From: a virus
IMG/VR virus record: IMGVR_UViG_3300034685_000104
Location: 1-48,955 of that record
DNA: 48,955 nucleotides
Reading direction: 5' to 3' (one strand)
Part shown: in pieces, positions 29,765 through 39,119 of the stretch
How the letters are laid out: the number at the start of each line of letters is the position of its first letter
Numbering within the stretch: the stretch's first letter is position 1
Notes under the pieces: model-generated
What the model saw: the letters and a program-made list of their open reading frames with translations, nothing else
Told to the model about the DNA's origin: nothing
The model's database searches: none
Translations under genes and position numbers: made by a program

Positions 29765-30385
29765 ATGCAGGTTGAACTGATAGATGCGAACACTCATGGT
29801 TTAGAAACTGTAATAAAAGCATTAAATAAATGCCGCAATAAGGAATGTACTGAACAAACAATTAAACGGTGTATACGCAATAACGAATTAGCATGTTTAG
29901 AGTTTTGCTGGTTTGCGTTTGAGATAAAAGATATTTCGCGTGTTGTGTTAGCTGAAATAACACGACACAGACATTTTAGTTTTATGGTTGAAAGCCAAAG
30001 ACATGTAGAACCAGATATGTTTATAGTGCCACATTCTATATATGCGAACGCTAATTTGATAGATTCATATAATGCATTTATAGGTCAATCTCAAATCCTA
30101 TATGATGCCTTATTGGATAATGGTATACCTAAAGAAGATGCGCGATATGTACTGCCAAATGCAACAGCAACTAATATGGTGGTTGCTGGTAATGGTAGAG
30201 CATGGTTTGAATACTTGCAAAAACGCTTATGCCAAGCCAAAGTTCAGCCAGAACACTTTAACTTGGCTTTTAATATATGGCAAATATTAATGAAAGATTA
30301 TAGCTGTATTTTTGGGTTCGCAACACCATGTCTAACGTGCAATAATCAGTGCAAATATGCACAAGAAACTACCTTAACTAAATAA
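29765..30385 (+). CDS. thyX: Flavin-dependent thymidylate synthase ThyX
   Basis: A 206-residue enzyme led by AGGAGG. The ThyX motif is present as 'RHRHFSFMVESQR' (R-H-R-x7-S), at about residue 67. It methylates dUMP to dTMP using FADH2 and methylene-tetrahydrofolate, which yields tetrahydrofolate directly. The length is near the usual 210-250. It completes the dNTP set with the reductase and the kinase. Confidence 0.92.
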   Translation: MQVELIDANTHGLETVIKALNKCRNKECTEQTIKRCIRNNELACLEFCWFAFEIKDISRVVLAEITRHRHFSFMVESQRHVEPDMFIVPHSIYANANLIDSYNAFIGQSQILYDALLDNGIPKEDARYVLPNATATNMVVAGNGRAWFEYLQKRLCQAKVQPEHFNLAFNIWQILMKDYSCIFGFATPCLTCNNQCKYAQETTLTK

Positions 30386-30408
30386 GACAACTAATGGTAT
30401 AGAAAGGT

Positions 30409-33400
30409 GTGGTATATACGGTACACCTACATGCTCATTCATGTTATTCATTATTAGATTCAATATCCCGATTAGAAGATATAGTATCTAAAGTCAAAGA
30501 GCTAGGTCATTCATCCATAGCTCTTACTGACCATGGTAACGTGTATGGCGCAATTAAAATGTATAAACTATGTAAAAAATATAATATTAAATTTATTTAT
30601 GGTTGTGAGTTTTATATATGTGATGATATTAAAATTCATGATAAAAATAACCGTTATTCACATTTACTTGTATTAGCTAAGAACGAAACTGGCAGGCAGA
30701 ACCTGAATATTTTGCTTACTAAAGCGCATTTAGAGGGTAAATATTATAAACCACGCATTGATTTTCAACTCCTGCAACAATACCATGAAGGTCTGGTTAT
30801 ATCGTCGGCGTGTATGGCTGGCGAAATATCAAGAGCATTATTGGCTAATAATTTAGATTTAGCAAGAAGTATTGCAAACCAATATAAACAAGTATGGGGT
30901 AATGATTACTACCTAGAAATACAAAGCCATACAGACCCTGTACAGCAACAACTAAATCAGCAAATTGTAGCATTAGCTAAAGATTTAGGCATACAATGGG
31001 TAGTTACTACAGATAATCATTATGTTAATAAACAAGATCAAGAAATTCATAATATATTTGTCAAAATAGGAGAAGCGCGTGAAGCTGGCGAAACATACAA
31101 TGACTGTTATTTACAAAGCGAAGATGAAGTACGGTCAATTTTAGCAACGCACTTGCCTATAGAAGATATTGATGCAGCAATCAATAATACAGATGTTATT
31201 GCATCAAAGTGTAACGTTGATATACCGTTATCGCCCCCTATTATGCCACATATAGATATACCCGCCAAATATCCGTCTGAAATGGAATATTTAAAAGATA
31301 TATGTCGCAAAGGATGGCTTGACCGCGGTATTCATAAACTAAACAAAGAACAACAACAAATTTATTTAGACAGGTTGCTATATGAGTTTAATGCCATCGA
31401 CAAAATGGGATTTGCGGGTTATTATTTACTGGTATATAGTTATTCTAATGCTGTACAGCGTCGTGGCATAGCCAGAGGGAGTAGTGGTGGTTCGTTAGTA
31501 GCGTATTTAATGCATATAGTAGATATAGACCCTATTAAATATGGTTTATATTTTGAACGTTTTATAGATGTATCTATGTTAGATGCATTAGAACAAGGCC
31601 AAATTAAGCCAGAAGAAATAAAAGTACCTGACGTAGACCTTGACTTTGGTGTACTGGACAGAGAAAAGGTATTACAACATATAGTCAATCAATATGGTGC
31701 AGATAGAGTTGTTAGCATAGGCCAATTCACATATATGCAAGATAAATTGTCTATTAAAGATATAGGGCGTGTATTAGATATACCGTATGCCGAAACAGAT
31801 GCCATAAGCAAAATGATTGACGATTATGGTATAGAAGAAACAATAAACAAATACGCCAGACAATATCCGAAATTATTTAAATACGCTAAAGCAGTGTCAG
31901 GACTACCGCGTAGTTTTGGCGTACACCCGTCGGGCAAAATTATAGCTAATCGCGATATGGAATATTATAACGCTGTTGGCGAAAATAACGGTGAACTAGT
32001 GTTGCAGTGCGATATGCACGATGCAGAAGATTTAGGATTGGTTAAAATTGATTTGCTAGGTCTGCGTACGTTGGATGTTATATATGACACGCTGGCAATG
32101 ATACACAAAGATTACAATTATATTTCGCCACTTAATATTGATTTTAATGATTCGGAAGTATGGAATATGTTTTGCCAAGGCGACACCAGCGGTATATTCC
32201 AATTTGAAAGTGGTGGTATGCGTCAAGTGCTCAAAAAGATGCAGCCAACATGTATTGATGACCTTGCTGTAGCCAATGCGTTATATCGGCCAGGGGCAAA
32301 AAGATATATTGACAATTATATAGCACGTAAACATGGGGAAGAAACGTATAGTTATATTCACCCAGACCTAGATCCTATATTAAAATCTACATTTGGTATT
32401 ATCGTATTCCAAGAGGAATTAATTGATATAGGCAGATTGGCTGGCCTACGTAACCCCGATAACTTACGCAAAGCTTGTGCAAAAAAGATACCTGAACTCA
32501 TGGATCAGATTAAACCTGAATTGCAAGAAGGACTGTTAAAGAGCGGATGGACAGACGACCAAATTGAGCAATTGTGGAATGATATGCTGGATTTTGCAAA
32601 GTATTCATTCAATCGTGCTCATAGCTACGCATATGCTATTACAGCATATATTACAGCTATGCTGAAAGTGCATCATCCGGTAGAATTCTTTTGTGCCTTA
32701 TTAAACTCGTATGCTGGCAAATTTGATAAAATTTCAGAGCATGGGATTGATATAATTGAACATAAAATTACGTTTTTACCAAGCTCATATAAAAAGTGCT
32801 CCGCGTTATGTACAGTAGATAATAATGCTATTCGTTATGGTATCGGATTGATTAAGCATTGCAACATCCAAATTGCCGACGAATTGCAGAAAATCAGTAA
32901 CAAACAATATAGTAATTTTATAGATTTATTAGTAGATATTATAGAAAATACCAAGATTAATACCAAACAATTAAAAATACTGATTACTTTAAACTTTTTT
33001 AGTGAATTTGGACACAATGGTAAATTACTCAATATATTTAATAAATTTACAGAACGATATAAAACAACTTATGTTGATAAAACTAAACGAAAACGACTGG
33101 AAGAAATTAGACAATATGCACAAACACTTGATGATAAACCATTGCCAATACAGGAACAGATCATAGCTGAAATGGAATATCTCGGCTATGTGCAAACTAC
33201 AGCTCAAAGCCTTGGCCGAGAATACGCAATGATAACAGATATTAATACTAAATATACGCCCAGACTAAATGTAGTATTGCTATGTAATGGCGAGTCAAAA
33301 GTATATAAAGTCAAAAGAGACATATTGTATGGAAATCCAACACACGATAATCCGCAAGTGCGGCTGTTGGTTAATAAATATGACATTATACGCATTAACA

Positions 33401-33510
33401 ATATTTATGAAAGACCAAAGGTTTATAAAAAAGATGAGGAATGGGTGGAGACGGGTGATATAGATGAATATATATCATCGTTCGCTATTGTGCAAAAATA
33501 TAGTGTATAG
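30409..33510 (+). CDS. dnaE: DNA polymerase III alpha subunit, DnaE type
   Basis: About 1030 residues. The PHP domain opens with 'VHLHAHSCYSLLD'. The palm catalytic Asp are in 'VPDVDLDFG', followed by 'VHPSGKII', 'IFQFESGGMRQVLK' and 'ANALYRPGA'. The fingers and HhH region follow and the tail is shortened compared with E. coli DnaE (1160). It is the replicative polymerase of the phage. The reported GTG 30409 is only one base after AGAAAGG; ACG 30418 lies ten bases after it and would give M-V-H-L-H-A-H-S, the normal DnaE N-terminus. The start is therefore uncertain. Confidence 0.9.
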   Translation: MVYTVHLHAHSCYSLLDSISRLEDIVSKVKELGHSSIALTDHGNVYGAIKMYKLCKKYNIKFIYGCEFYICDDIKIHDKNNRYSHLLVLAKNETGRQNLNILLTKAHLEGKYYKPRIDFQLLQQYHEGLVISSACMAGEISRALLANNLDLARSIANQYKQVWGNDYYLEIQSHTDPVQQQLNQQIVALAKDLGIQWVVTTDNHYVNKQDQEIHNIFVKIGEAREAGETYNDCYLQSEDEVRSILATHLPIEDIDAAINNTDVIASKCNVDIPLSPPIMPHIDIPAKYPSEMEYLKDICRKGWLDRGIHKLNKEQQQIYLDRLLYEFNAIDKMGFAGYYLLVYSYSNAVQRRGIARGSSGGSLVAYLMHIVDIDPIKYGLYFERFIDVSMLDALEQGQIKPEEIKVPDVDLDFGVLDREKVLQHIVNQYGADRVVSIGQFTYMQDKLSIKDIGRVLDIPYAETDAISKMIDDYGIEETINKYARQYPKLFKYAKAVSGLPRSFGVHPSGKIIANRDMEYYNAVGENNGELVLQCDMHDAEDLGLVKIDLLGLRTLDVIYDTLAMIHKDYNYISPLNIDFNDSEVWNMFCQGDTSGIFQFESGGMRQVLKKMQPTCIDDLAVANALYRPGAKRYIDNYIARKHGEETYSYIHPDLDPILKSTFGIIVFQEELIDIGRLAGLRNPDNLRKACAKKIPELMDQIKPELQEGLLKSGWTDDQIEQLWNDMLDFAKYSFNRAHSYAYAITAYITAMLKVHHPVEFFCALLNSYAGKFDKISEHGIDIIEHKITFLPSSYKKCSALCTVDNNAIRYGIGLIKHCNIQIADELQKISNKQYSNFIDLLVDIIENTKINTKQLKILITLNFFSEFGHNGKLLNIFNKFTERYKTTYVDKTKRKRLEEIRQYAQTLDDKPLPIQEQIIAEMEYLGYVQTTAQSLGREYAMITDINTKYTPRLNVVLLCNGESKVYKVKRDILYGNPTHDNPQVRLLVNKYDIIRINNIYERPKVYKKDEEWVETGDIDEYISSFAIVQKYSV

Positions 33511-33524
33511 GAAGGATTATAGTT

Positions 33525-33896
33525 ATGTCTGAACAACCTATTGACAGGAGCAGGCTAGGTAAGCGTAGTAAAGCAAAAGGGAGGACTGGTGAAAACGAGG
33601 TTGTAAAAATTCTGCAAAATAACGGAATACAGGCCGAACGTATTCCGTTGTCAGGTTCTCTTAAAACACAAAAATATAGTTGCGATGTTGTAATGGGAAA
33701 TGGTAAACGTATAGAAGTAAAACGTCGTAAGAATGAGTTAGCCACAATACAAAAATGGCTAAATGAGGACGAAAACAGCAATTATGTATTCTTTCGTGCC
33801 GACAGAGGAAAATGGATTGTCATTATGGATATAGATGAATTTATAGAATTAGCTTCTAATACAGCCCCGAAAGGAGATAGAGAAGCTTGTCGGTAG
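33525..33896 (+). CDS. Hjc-like PD-(D/E)XK nuclease, putative Holliday-junction resolvase
   Basis: A 123-residue protein led by AGGAAGGA. It has 'RTGENEVVKIL' (Glu), 'YSCDVVMGNGKRIEVKRRK' (Asp and Glu-x-Lys), which is the catalytic pattern of Hjc/HJR-type nucleases, plus 'RIPLSGS'. It probably cuts branched DNA at the end of replication or recombination. Its length matches Hjc (about 120-140). Confidence 0.85.
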   Translation: MSEQPIDRSRLGKRSKAKGRTGENEVVKILQNNGIQAERIPLSGSLKTQKYSCDVVMGNGKRIEVKRRKNELATIQKWLNEDENSNYVFFRADRGKWIVIMDIDEFIELASNTAPKGDREACR

Positions 33897-34075
33897 AATT
33901 ATTACAAACTAATCCAATAACACGTGTAATAATTAATGGTGTAGAATATACGTATGATACAAACAATAAAGTGTTCAAACGATATGACGATAAATCTAAA
34001 ATGTGGGTAACAGTACGCTTTAATAATAATGATATAGATAATAATTATATATTACAGTTATTAGCAGCCAAATAG
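33887..34075 (+). CDS. Small hypothetical protein, last gene of the plus-strand operon
   Basis: A 62-residue beta-rich protein. TTG 33887 is preceded by AAAGGAG at 10 bases, and it overlaps the previous gene by 10 bases. 'RVIINGVEYTYDTNNKVFKRYDDKSKMW' looks like a small beta meander. Its stop lies in the loop of the terminator at 34064. Confidence 0.55.
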   Translation: MSVELLQTNPITRVIINGVEYTYDTNNKVFKRYDDKSKMWVTVRFNNNDIDNNYILQLLAAK

Positions 34076-34091
34076 GGCTGCTATTTTTTTT
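34064..34091 (+). terminator. Rho-independent terminator of the plus-strand genes
   Basis: GCAGCC (34064-34069) pairs with GGCTGC (34076-34081), with the stop codon in the 6-nt loop, followed by TA and eight T (34084-34091). Confidence 0.85.
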
Positions 34092-34101
34092 ACTTGACAT
34101 G

Positions 34102-34130
34102 TTGACTTTTCATATGTACATGCGTATAAT
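34102..34130 (+). promoter_or_regulatory. Promoter leading into a tRNA-like fragment
   Basis: TTGACT 34102-34107 and TATAAT 34125-34130, spacer 17. Transcription would begin just before the tRNA-like 5' half at 34149. Confidence 0.55.
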
Positions 34131-34148
34131 AGATAATGCACTGACTAC

Positions 34149-34178
34149 GGGGCAGTAGTTCAGCGGGAGGACATCCAC
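34149..34178 (+). tRNA. 5' half of a tRNA-like sequence (partial)
   Basis: GGGGCAG, then TA, a D-arm GTTC-AGCGGGA-GGAC, A, and TCCAC fit tRNA positions 1-31. The sequence then changes to TATAGTTTTGCACCCC, with no anticodon loop, T-arm or 3' acceptor. A promoter lies just upstream. It could be a tRNA gene cut by insertion of the element whose recombinase tail lies at 34090-34347, or part of an attachment site. The same bases also form a small ACTAC/GTAGT hairpin, so the call is tentative. Confidence 0.35.
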
Positions 34179-34378
34179 TATAGTTTTGCACCCCTACAAT
34201 TTGTAAATATTTTTCTATATCCATATTCAAAGTAATATCTATATTATCCTTATAAACGACTATTTTATCAATAATAAAGCTCAACATAGATTTTTGTGTA
34301 TCAATATCAGCCTGATTAAATTTATCTTCCCATAAGGTGTCATAATTTTATCCTCCAATTATTATACTTTTGCACACT

Positions 34379-34407
34379 ATTATATAGCTAATAATCTTAA
34401 TTGTCAA
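34379..34407 (-). promoter_or_regulatory. Minus-strand promoter (TTGACA-17-TATAAT)
   Basis: On the minus strand TTGACA (34407-34402) and TATAAT (34384-34379) are perfect, spacer 17. It reads toward the recombinase remnant through GGAGG and the ATG at 34343. It lies right after the terminator of the late genes. Confidence 0.7.
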
Positions 34408-34444
34408 TAAAAAACGGGTTGTCAGCATACACCAACAACCCGTT
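34405..34444 (-). terminator. Rho-independent terminator of the minus-strand tail operon
   Basis: AACGGGTTGT (34413-34422) pairs perfectly with ACAACCCGTT (34435-34444). On the minus strand the stem is followed by a run of six T. It lies 15 bases after the stop of the XhlA-like gene. Confidence 0.85.
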
Positions 34445-34458
34445 ATATAACACATTTG

Positions 34459-34722
34459 TTATTTTATGGCAAAATTAAGTATAACAAAAAGTATACTTAT
34501 TCCCGATATAACTATAGATAGAATTTTAATTGCCCCAGCTAATTGTCCAGCAATTCTTTCTGTAGCTCTTGCTGTTTCTTCCACCTTTGTCCTCAAGCCA
34601 TTATAATCTCTAATTAACGTACGTGTTTCTGCCATTTCTGTACGCATTTCTGATATGTCGGCTTTGACCTCTTGCAGCATTTCAAAGAGAGATTTATTAT
34701 CATACCAATTGTTTTCTTCCAT
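34459..34722 (-). CDS. XhlA-like holin-associated membrane protein
   Basis: An 87-residue protein with a helical, coiled N-terminus (ISEMRTEMAETRTLIRDYNGLRTKVEETARATERIAGQL) and one C-terminal membrane helix (residues 66-85). This is the haemolysin XhlA layout. XhlA-type proteins support holins during lysis. It is the last gene of the minus block, ahead of a strong terminator. No separate amidase or holin is seen in the window. Confidence 0.75.
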   Translation of the reverse strand: MEENNWYDNKSLFEMLQEVKADISEMRTEMAETRTLIRDYNGLRTKVEETARATERIAGQLAGAIKILSIVISGISILFVILNFAIK

Positions 34723-34735
34723 ATGTCTGTACCTC

Positions 34736-35719
34736 TTATAATACGAATTGATTAGGGTCTATCCTAAAAATCTTACTTAATGAATCTTCTTTGTGTTCCA
34801 TGATATAGTTTTTAGTTGTTCCAGGGTCAGAATGATTTGCCAATACTTGTAAATCGCTAAGGTCAACTTTAATTCCATATTTGTTATTGCCAGTTGACAG
34901 ATTTTCTAAGCGTGAATGGCGCAGAGAATGTGGGTTAAATTTAATTTGTGTGTTAAGCAATTGAGTTAAAATACGAGACATATAACGGCACCAATAGTCA
35001 GGCGAACCATAACCGCACACTTCTTTGCTGCCGTCTTTTTTAACTTTAACAAACAGTTCCTCAATATCATCGTCCCCGCGTTGTTTTAAATACTCCCTAA
35101 TAATATCCTGCGTATCTTGGTCATAATATAACCTGAATTTTTTGCCACGTTTGCCGACTACCATGTTTGTTGTATAACCATCAAGCAATCCGTTTTTCAA
35201 TATTTGCAGAATTTCGTTCTTACGGCCTGCCGTAATATATGATAACATTAAATACATAGCAACAAGCAAATTATCGCGTCTAATAAGCTCATCACGCAAC
35301 ATATATATCCATTCATCTTTTAAAAATACAATTTCTTTAACCGGGTCTTTAGGCAACCCTTTTATTGTATGTGCCACATTATTTTGATAATCTATCTCAT
35401 CATCTTCTTCAAAATAACTTAAAGCAGAACGTAAACAACTTGCCAATCTATTAATTCTAGCATTTGACATACCCATATCTTGGAATATCAAAACCAATTT
35501 GCGTATATCTTTACGTGTTAATTCGAGTAAACTTTTATTATCAAAATGCCGATATAATAATGTGACAATAATTCTCATGTCATGTTCGTACTGATATATA
35601 GTTTTAGGGCGCTTACCTTGCGCCCTTTTTTCATCTAAAAAGTCTTGTATCAACGCCTTGTTTTCACGTGATACTTTAGTTTGGAATTCATCAGGATTGA
35701 CTATCTTGTTTTGTGCCAT
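34736..35719 (-). CDS. int: Tyrosine integrase
   Basis: A 327-residue recombinase. ATG 35719 follows AGGTGATAATA; an ATA-type extension to 35728 is less likely. Catalytic residues: Arg in 'TAGRKNEIL', His-x-x-Arg in 'HSLRHSRL', His in 'LANHSDPGTT' and Tyr in 'TKNYIMEH'. The core-binding domain lies in the first 130 residues. It probably integrates the phage. It lies on the opposite strand from the Xer-like gene at 6066, next to the tRNA-like fragment at 34149 that may relate to its site. Confidence 0.9.
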   Translation of the reverse strand: MAQNKIVNPDEFQTKVSRENKALIQDFLDEKRAQGKRPKTIYQYEHDMRIIVTLLYRHFDNKSLLELTRKDIRKLVLIFQDMGMSNARINRLASCLRSALSYFEEDDEIDYQNNVAHTIKGLPKDPVKEIVFLKDEWIYMLRDELIRRDNLLVAMYLMLSYITAGRKNEILQILKNGLLDGYTTNMVVGKRGKKFRLYYDQDTQDIIREYLKQRGDDDIEELFVKVKKDGSKEVCGYGSPDYWCRYMSRILTQLLNTQIKFNPHSLRHSRLENLSTGNNKYGIKVDLSDLQVLANHSDPGTTKNYIMEHKEDSLSKIFRIDPNQFVL

Positions 35720-35840
35720 TATTATCACCTAATTTGGCTTGTAATTCATCTACGACAACTTGCAGTGCTGCAATTTGTACGGCCTGTTGTCCTATAATCA
35801 TCTGTAATTTCTCTATTATTTTATTTACATCTACATCCAT
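35691..35840 (-). CDS. Small coiled-coil protein
   Basis: A 49-residue ORF with AAGGGAG before its ATG. It is one long helix (IIEKLQMIIGQQAVQIAALQVVVDELQAKL) with heptad-like spacing, then a polar tail. It lies between the tail gene and the integrase, whose start it overlaps by 29 bases. Short coiled-coil proteins at this place are common in phages. Confidence 0.6.
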   Translation of the reverse strand: MDVDVNKIIEKLQMIIGQQAVQIAALQVVVDELQAKLGDNNGTKQDSQS

Positions 35841-35846
35841 AAATTG

Positions 35847-38006
35847 CTAACTCCCTTCTTGTATATTATCCATCTGAATCCATCGCGTATCTTCGTGTTC
35901 AACACGACGTCCGACCACTAATATATCGACTGTTTTTGGTATATCGGAATGTACTATAAATTTATCATATTGTTTACTCATAACTCCTACCCCATTATTA
36001 TTTTCTATAAATACCGAATAGTCATATAAAGCTTGCGCAGTTTTGTCGTCTAGTAATATTTCATTGTCACCTGCTATTAGCGATACATTGCGCATTATAT
36101 CAGCTATTAAAATTTCCGGAGCATCAATAGGCGACATACCTAAGTTTACACCATCAATAACAATACTACCGCCAGTTTTGGTACCATCGGAATTAAACCT
36201 ATGCTTTACAGTGCCACCAGCATAAATCGCTACATTCCCGCTAGAATCTATAGATATATAATCGCTTGTTGATTGTTGTAAACGCAATATTCCACTAGTA
36301 GTATCAATACGACAACCATATGAACCAATATATATTTGATCAGAATTATGACTTCCGTATAAATAATCTGTATATATATTATTACTCCGTAAATGCGTAC
36401 TCCCTAGAGTTCCATATACAGTAACGTCCCCACTACCGTCATATCCAACTATAGCAAGTGTATTTCCAAATGTTGCTACTTTTGGTGCGCTGTTTGATGG
36501 CCCAAACTGTAAAACTCCTCCAATACCACCATAATCTTTATATAATATAATATTCTTACCCACATTCATATCACCAGTTGCATATATGGTGACACCAGTT
36601 AATGTTATACCTGTTAGTGTTCCAGTAGTAATATTACTAGCATTTATATTTGTAACATTAACAATACTTGCATCAAGCGTGCCTCTAATGTATGCTGCAT
36701 CAACATGAATCCCATTAGTATCAATGTAATTAGTAGAATTAATGCTAATTTTTTTATTTACACCATCAATTACAATAGGACTACCAGAACCAACCGTTAC
36801 AGTACCAATAAACTTACCATTGTTGCCACCTATTGTTGGAGATATTACGCTGGTACCGTCGATAAACGTACCACCAACATACTGTCCGTTGACCAGTTTA
36901 TTAAGGTTTTCAGGTGCACTATCCCATTTATCTTTATTATTAGTTACAGTGTCTGACGTTTGTGACGAATCAGCTAAAATTGATTCAATAGTTTCCATTG
37001 GGTCGCCGATCTCGAGTTCACATTGCCATGGTTGTAATACATTGTATTTATAGCGGATAATTCGCACATGCGCACCGTCTGGTGATAACTCTGGATCATA
37101 TATATCGACAATATGACCGATATCAAATATTTCGTGTTCATACCCAGGTAATGTACGCACATCTACAATACTGACCTTATAATTAACGCGGGGCTTTGAT
37201 AATTTAGCTAAATCTTCTATGGCTTTGTTTTTGAGTTCTGTTTGATTGTCAATATCAGGATATTGCATGATATCCTCTAATACCTGATCGGTATACTGGT
37301 AGTTCTCTAAATATAAGATGCCGTTATTAACGTTAGCAATATTCAAATCCTCTTTACCAAACGGATATAATCTGGTAGTTATATTGCAATCTGTGGTACG
37401 AGTAATGGATTTCTCATTTTTAGCATATTGTATACGGAATCCAGTATAAGGTTGCCACGCATCTTCGCTGCGTAGGCTCACAGTGTGTGCGAAGCTGTCC
37501 CAAACTAAATATCCGCCCCATATTTTTTGCACCTCATTTATATTAGCAAGGGTAGACAATTTTTCTGTTTCTAAGTCATGAATATCGCTACTGTCAACAG
37601 ACCCAACGGTCCAATCAGTATTTTGCAACAGTTTGGATAGTACTGTATACGCACTTGACGATAGAATAGTTACAATTAATTCGCCAACTGGTGTCCCTGC
37701 GGGGGGGATGCTTGGAAAATTTTTGCTTAATAATATCCAACTTTCCTCAGCTTGCACTGTTCCCCACACAGTACGCCCTTCACGCGTGTGTTCAATTGCA
37801 GACTCGTTTAGTATTATAAAATCTTTTCCATCACATTCGATAACATTCTGTGGAGTAATATATTGCCATTTACTGCTGCTTAATGGGAGAGAAAATGACA
37901 ACGTACATGGGCCATTGAGCTGTTTGTCTATCCATACATCTTTTAGATTATCGGATTCCGGAGTAATATATGCTAAAGGCAGTCCATCGTGTTTGATTAT
38001 TAACAT
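35847..38006 (-). CDS. Tail protein (prophage endopeptidase-tail/baseplate type)
   Basis: A 719-residue protein. ATG 38006 is preceded by GGGTG; ATG 38018 is less well placed. The N-terminal 350 residues resemble the tail-associated structural proteins of siphoviruses ('GPCTLSFSLPLSS', 'NVIECDGKDFIILNE', 'VSIVDVRTLPGYEHEIFDIGHIVDIYDP'). The C-terminal half is a repetitive beta region (GTLTGITLTGVTIYATGDMNVGK), as in fibre shafts, ending in a small globular part. It probably forms the tail tip or connects Dit to the adhesins. Confidence 0.75.
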   Translation of the reverse strand: MLIIKHDGLPLAYITPESDNLKDVWIDKQLNGPCTLSFSLPLSSSKWQYITPQNVIECDGKDFIILNESAIEHTREGRTVWGTVQAEESWILLSKNFPSIPPAGTPVGELIVTILSSSAYTVLSKLLQNTDWTVGSVDSSDIHDLETEKLSTLANINEVQKIWGGYLVWDSFAHTVSLRSEDAWQPYTGFRIQYAKNEKSITRTTDCNITTRLYPFGKEDLNIANVNNGILYLENYQYTDQVLEDIMQYPDIDNQTELKNKAIEDLAKLSKPRVNYKVSIVDVRTLPGYEHEIFDIGHIVDIYDPELSPDGAHVRIIRYKYNVLQPWQCELEIGDPMETIESILADSSQTSDTVTNNKDKWDSAPENLNKLVNGQYVGGTFIDGTSVISPTIGGNNGKFIGTVTVGSGSPIVIDGVNKKISINSTNYIDTNGIHVDAAYIRGTLDASIVNVTNINASNITTGTLTGITLTGVTIYATGDMNVGKNIILYKDYGGIGGVLQFGPSNSAPKVATFGNTLAIVGYDGSGDVTVYGTLGSTHLRSNNIYTDYLYGSHNSDQIYIGSYGCRIDTTSGILRLQQSTSDYISIDSSGNVAIYAGGTVKHRFNSDGTKTGGSIVIDGVNLGMSPIDAPEILIADIMRNVSLIAGDNEILLDDKTAQALYDYSVFIENNNGVGVMSKQYDKFIVHSDIPKTVDILVVGRRVEHEDTRWIQMDNIQEGS

Positions 38007-38008
38007 GT

Positions 38009-39085
38009 TTACACCCATCTTTCTCTATATGTGATTGTTACTGCCGCTGGATCGACGCCCTGTATTGTAACAACGTTATCACCAGGTATAAGTTTAGAAT
38101 CAATACCGTCAACATAGCCAACCACATTGTTATCGCCAATATATGCCGTAAGATTGTGTGTATCAACATTCAATATATCACCATCTAATATAGAATGACT
38201 AAATACAATAAATTGGTTATTTATTTTAATAGATATAGTAGAATTCGCAGGCCCACAAATTGTTATTAACATAGGACATGCAATATTTCCATTATTAACA
38301 ATAACACCATCACCGATATGTGTTTGAGTGAATGTTGCATATATATACGGGTCATTCATTTTAAACGGTATAGTCACTTCAAATCCGCTTGGGTATTGCA
38401 CTAAATCAATTTGCCCACTATATTTGACATAATGCACTTTCTGATAATCGTCTGCAAATATCAACGTTTTATTACCCATTGATGGATTTAAAGATTGAGC
38501 CATCTGTCTTTTTAATGCATTAGTACGTTCTGCATTGTTAGATTCTATAATACCATGTAAATTGATAGCGCGAGCAGCATAATCAGTACCAAAATCTAAT
38601 TCACCATGTCGCCCAGGAATTGTTTCAACATAATCTTTAGTAGACGGCATTATATCAAGTCTGTAATCTGACATAATATACATACCAAATGGATATAATA
38701 TTCCGTCGGTAGTTATAACATAATTAGCCGCAACACCTGTACCATATATATCAGCAACTGCACTCACAACGTAAGGATACACATATAATACACGCCGCGT
38801 ATTAATTGTTAACATAATATTTGCAGTTAACTGCAGCATATTAGTGCGGCGTATACGTTGATATATTATATCCTGAACATTGGTGTTGCTGGATATTAGA
38901 CTATTCCCAAATACAGATTTAATAATTTGAATATCACACAATGTATTGCTTGCTAATAATGCATGACTGACCATTTTGACAGATGTATTGCAAACTATAA
39001 TCGAGTTACTTGTAATATTACTTTGGACTGTTTGGAACGATGTATCATTGTACATCGCTCCATTATATACATAACTATTATACAT
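38009..39085 (-). CDS. Distal tail (Dit)-like protein 1
   Basis: A 358-residue protein. The C-terminal 230 residues match those of the gene at 42049: 'RLDIMPSTKDYVETIPGRHGELDFGTDY', 'YPSGFEVTIPFKMNDPYI', 'GDNVVTIQGVDPAAVTITY'. This is the Dit/phage tail component pattern. The N-terminal 120 residues are unusual: a repeated Asn/Ser/Thr-rich region ('NGAMYNDTSFQTVQSNITSNSII'). Dit proteins form the hexameric ring at the tail tip. The stop overlaps the next gene region by a few bases. Confidence 0.75.
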   Translation of the reverse strand: MYNSYVYNGAMYNDTSFQTVQSNITSNSIIVCNTSVKMVSHALLASNTLCDIQIIKSVFGNSLISSNTNVQDIIYQRIRRTNMLQLTANIMLTINTRRVLYVYPYVVSAVADIYGTGVAANYVITTDGILYPFGMYIMSDYRLDIMPSTKDYVETIPGRHGELDFGTDYAARAINLHGIIESNNAERTNALKRQMAQSLNPSMGNKTLIFADDYQKVHYVKYSGQIDLVQYPSGFEVTIPFKMNDPYIYATFTQTHIGDGVIVNNGNIACPMLITICGPANSTISIKINNQFIVFSHSILDGDILNVDTHNLTAYIGDNNVVGYVDGIDSKLIPGDNVVTIQGVDPAAVTITYRERWV

Positions 39086-39119
39086 AGCGTTAACAGTATA
39101 AAACTGTTATTTCACCGCC

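Larger units (their letters stand above)
34090..34347 (-). pseudogene. C-terminal tail of a large serine recombinase, frameshifted
   Basis: Reading minus, the frame gives 'LWEDKFNQADIDTQKS' then 'MLSFIIDKIVVYKDNIDITLNM', which resembles the C-terminal tail of large serine recombinases (I-D-K-I-V-V-Y-x-D). It lacks a proper start. An ATG at 34343 after GGAGG is in another frame and stops after 20 residues, so one indel near the start would restore it. The last part (after 'VGVQN') runs antisense across the tRNA-like fragment at 34149 and is probably not original coding sequence. The catalytic Ser domain is gone. Confidence 0.5.

Noticed and set aside
34281-34343. Twenty-residue minus-strand ORF starting at ATG 34343
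   Set aside because: It has a good ribosome binding site, but its sequence is out of frame with the recombinase-like tail and has no coding character. Treated as the frameshifted start of the remnant.
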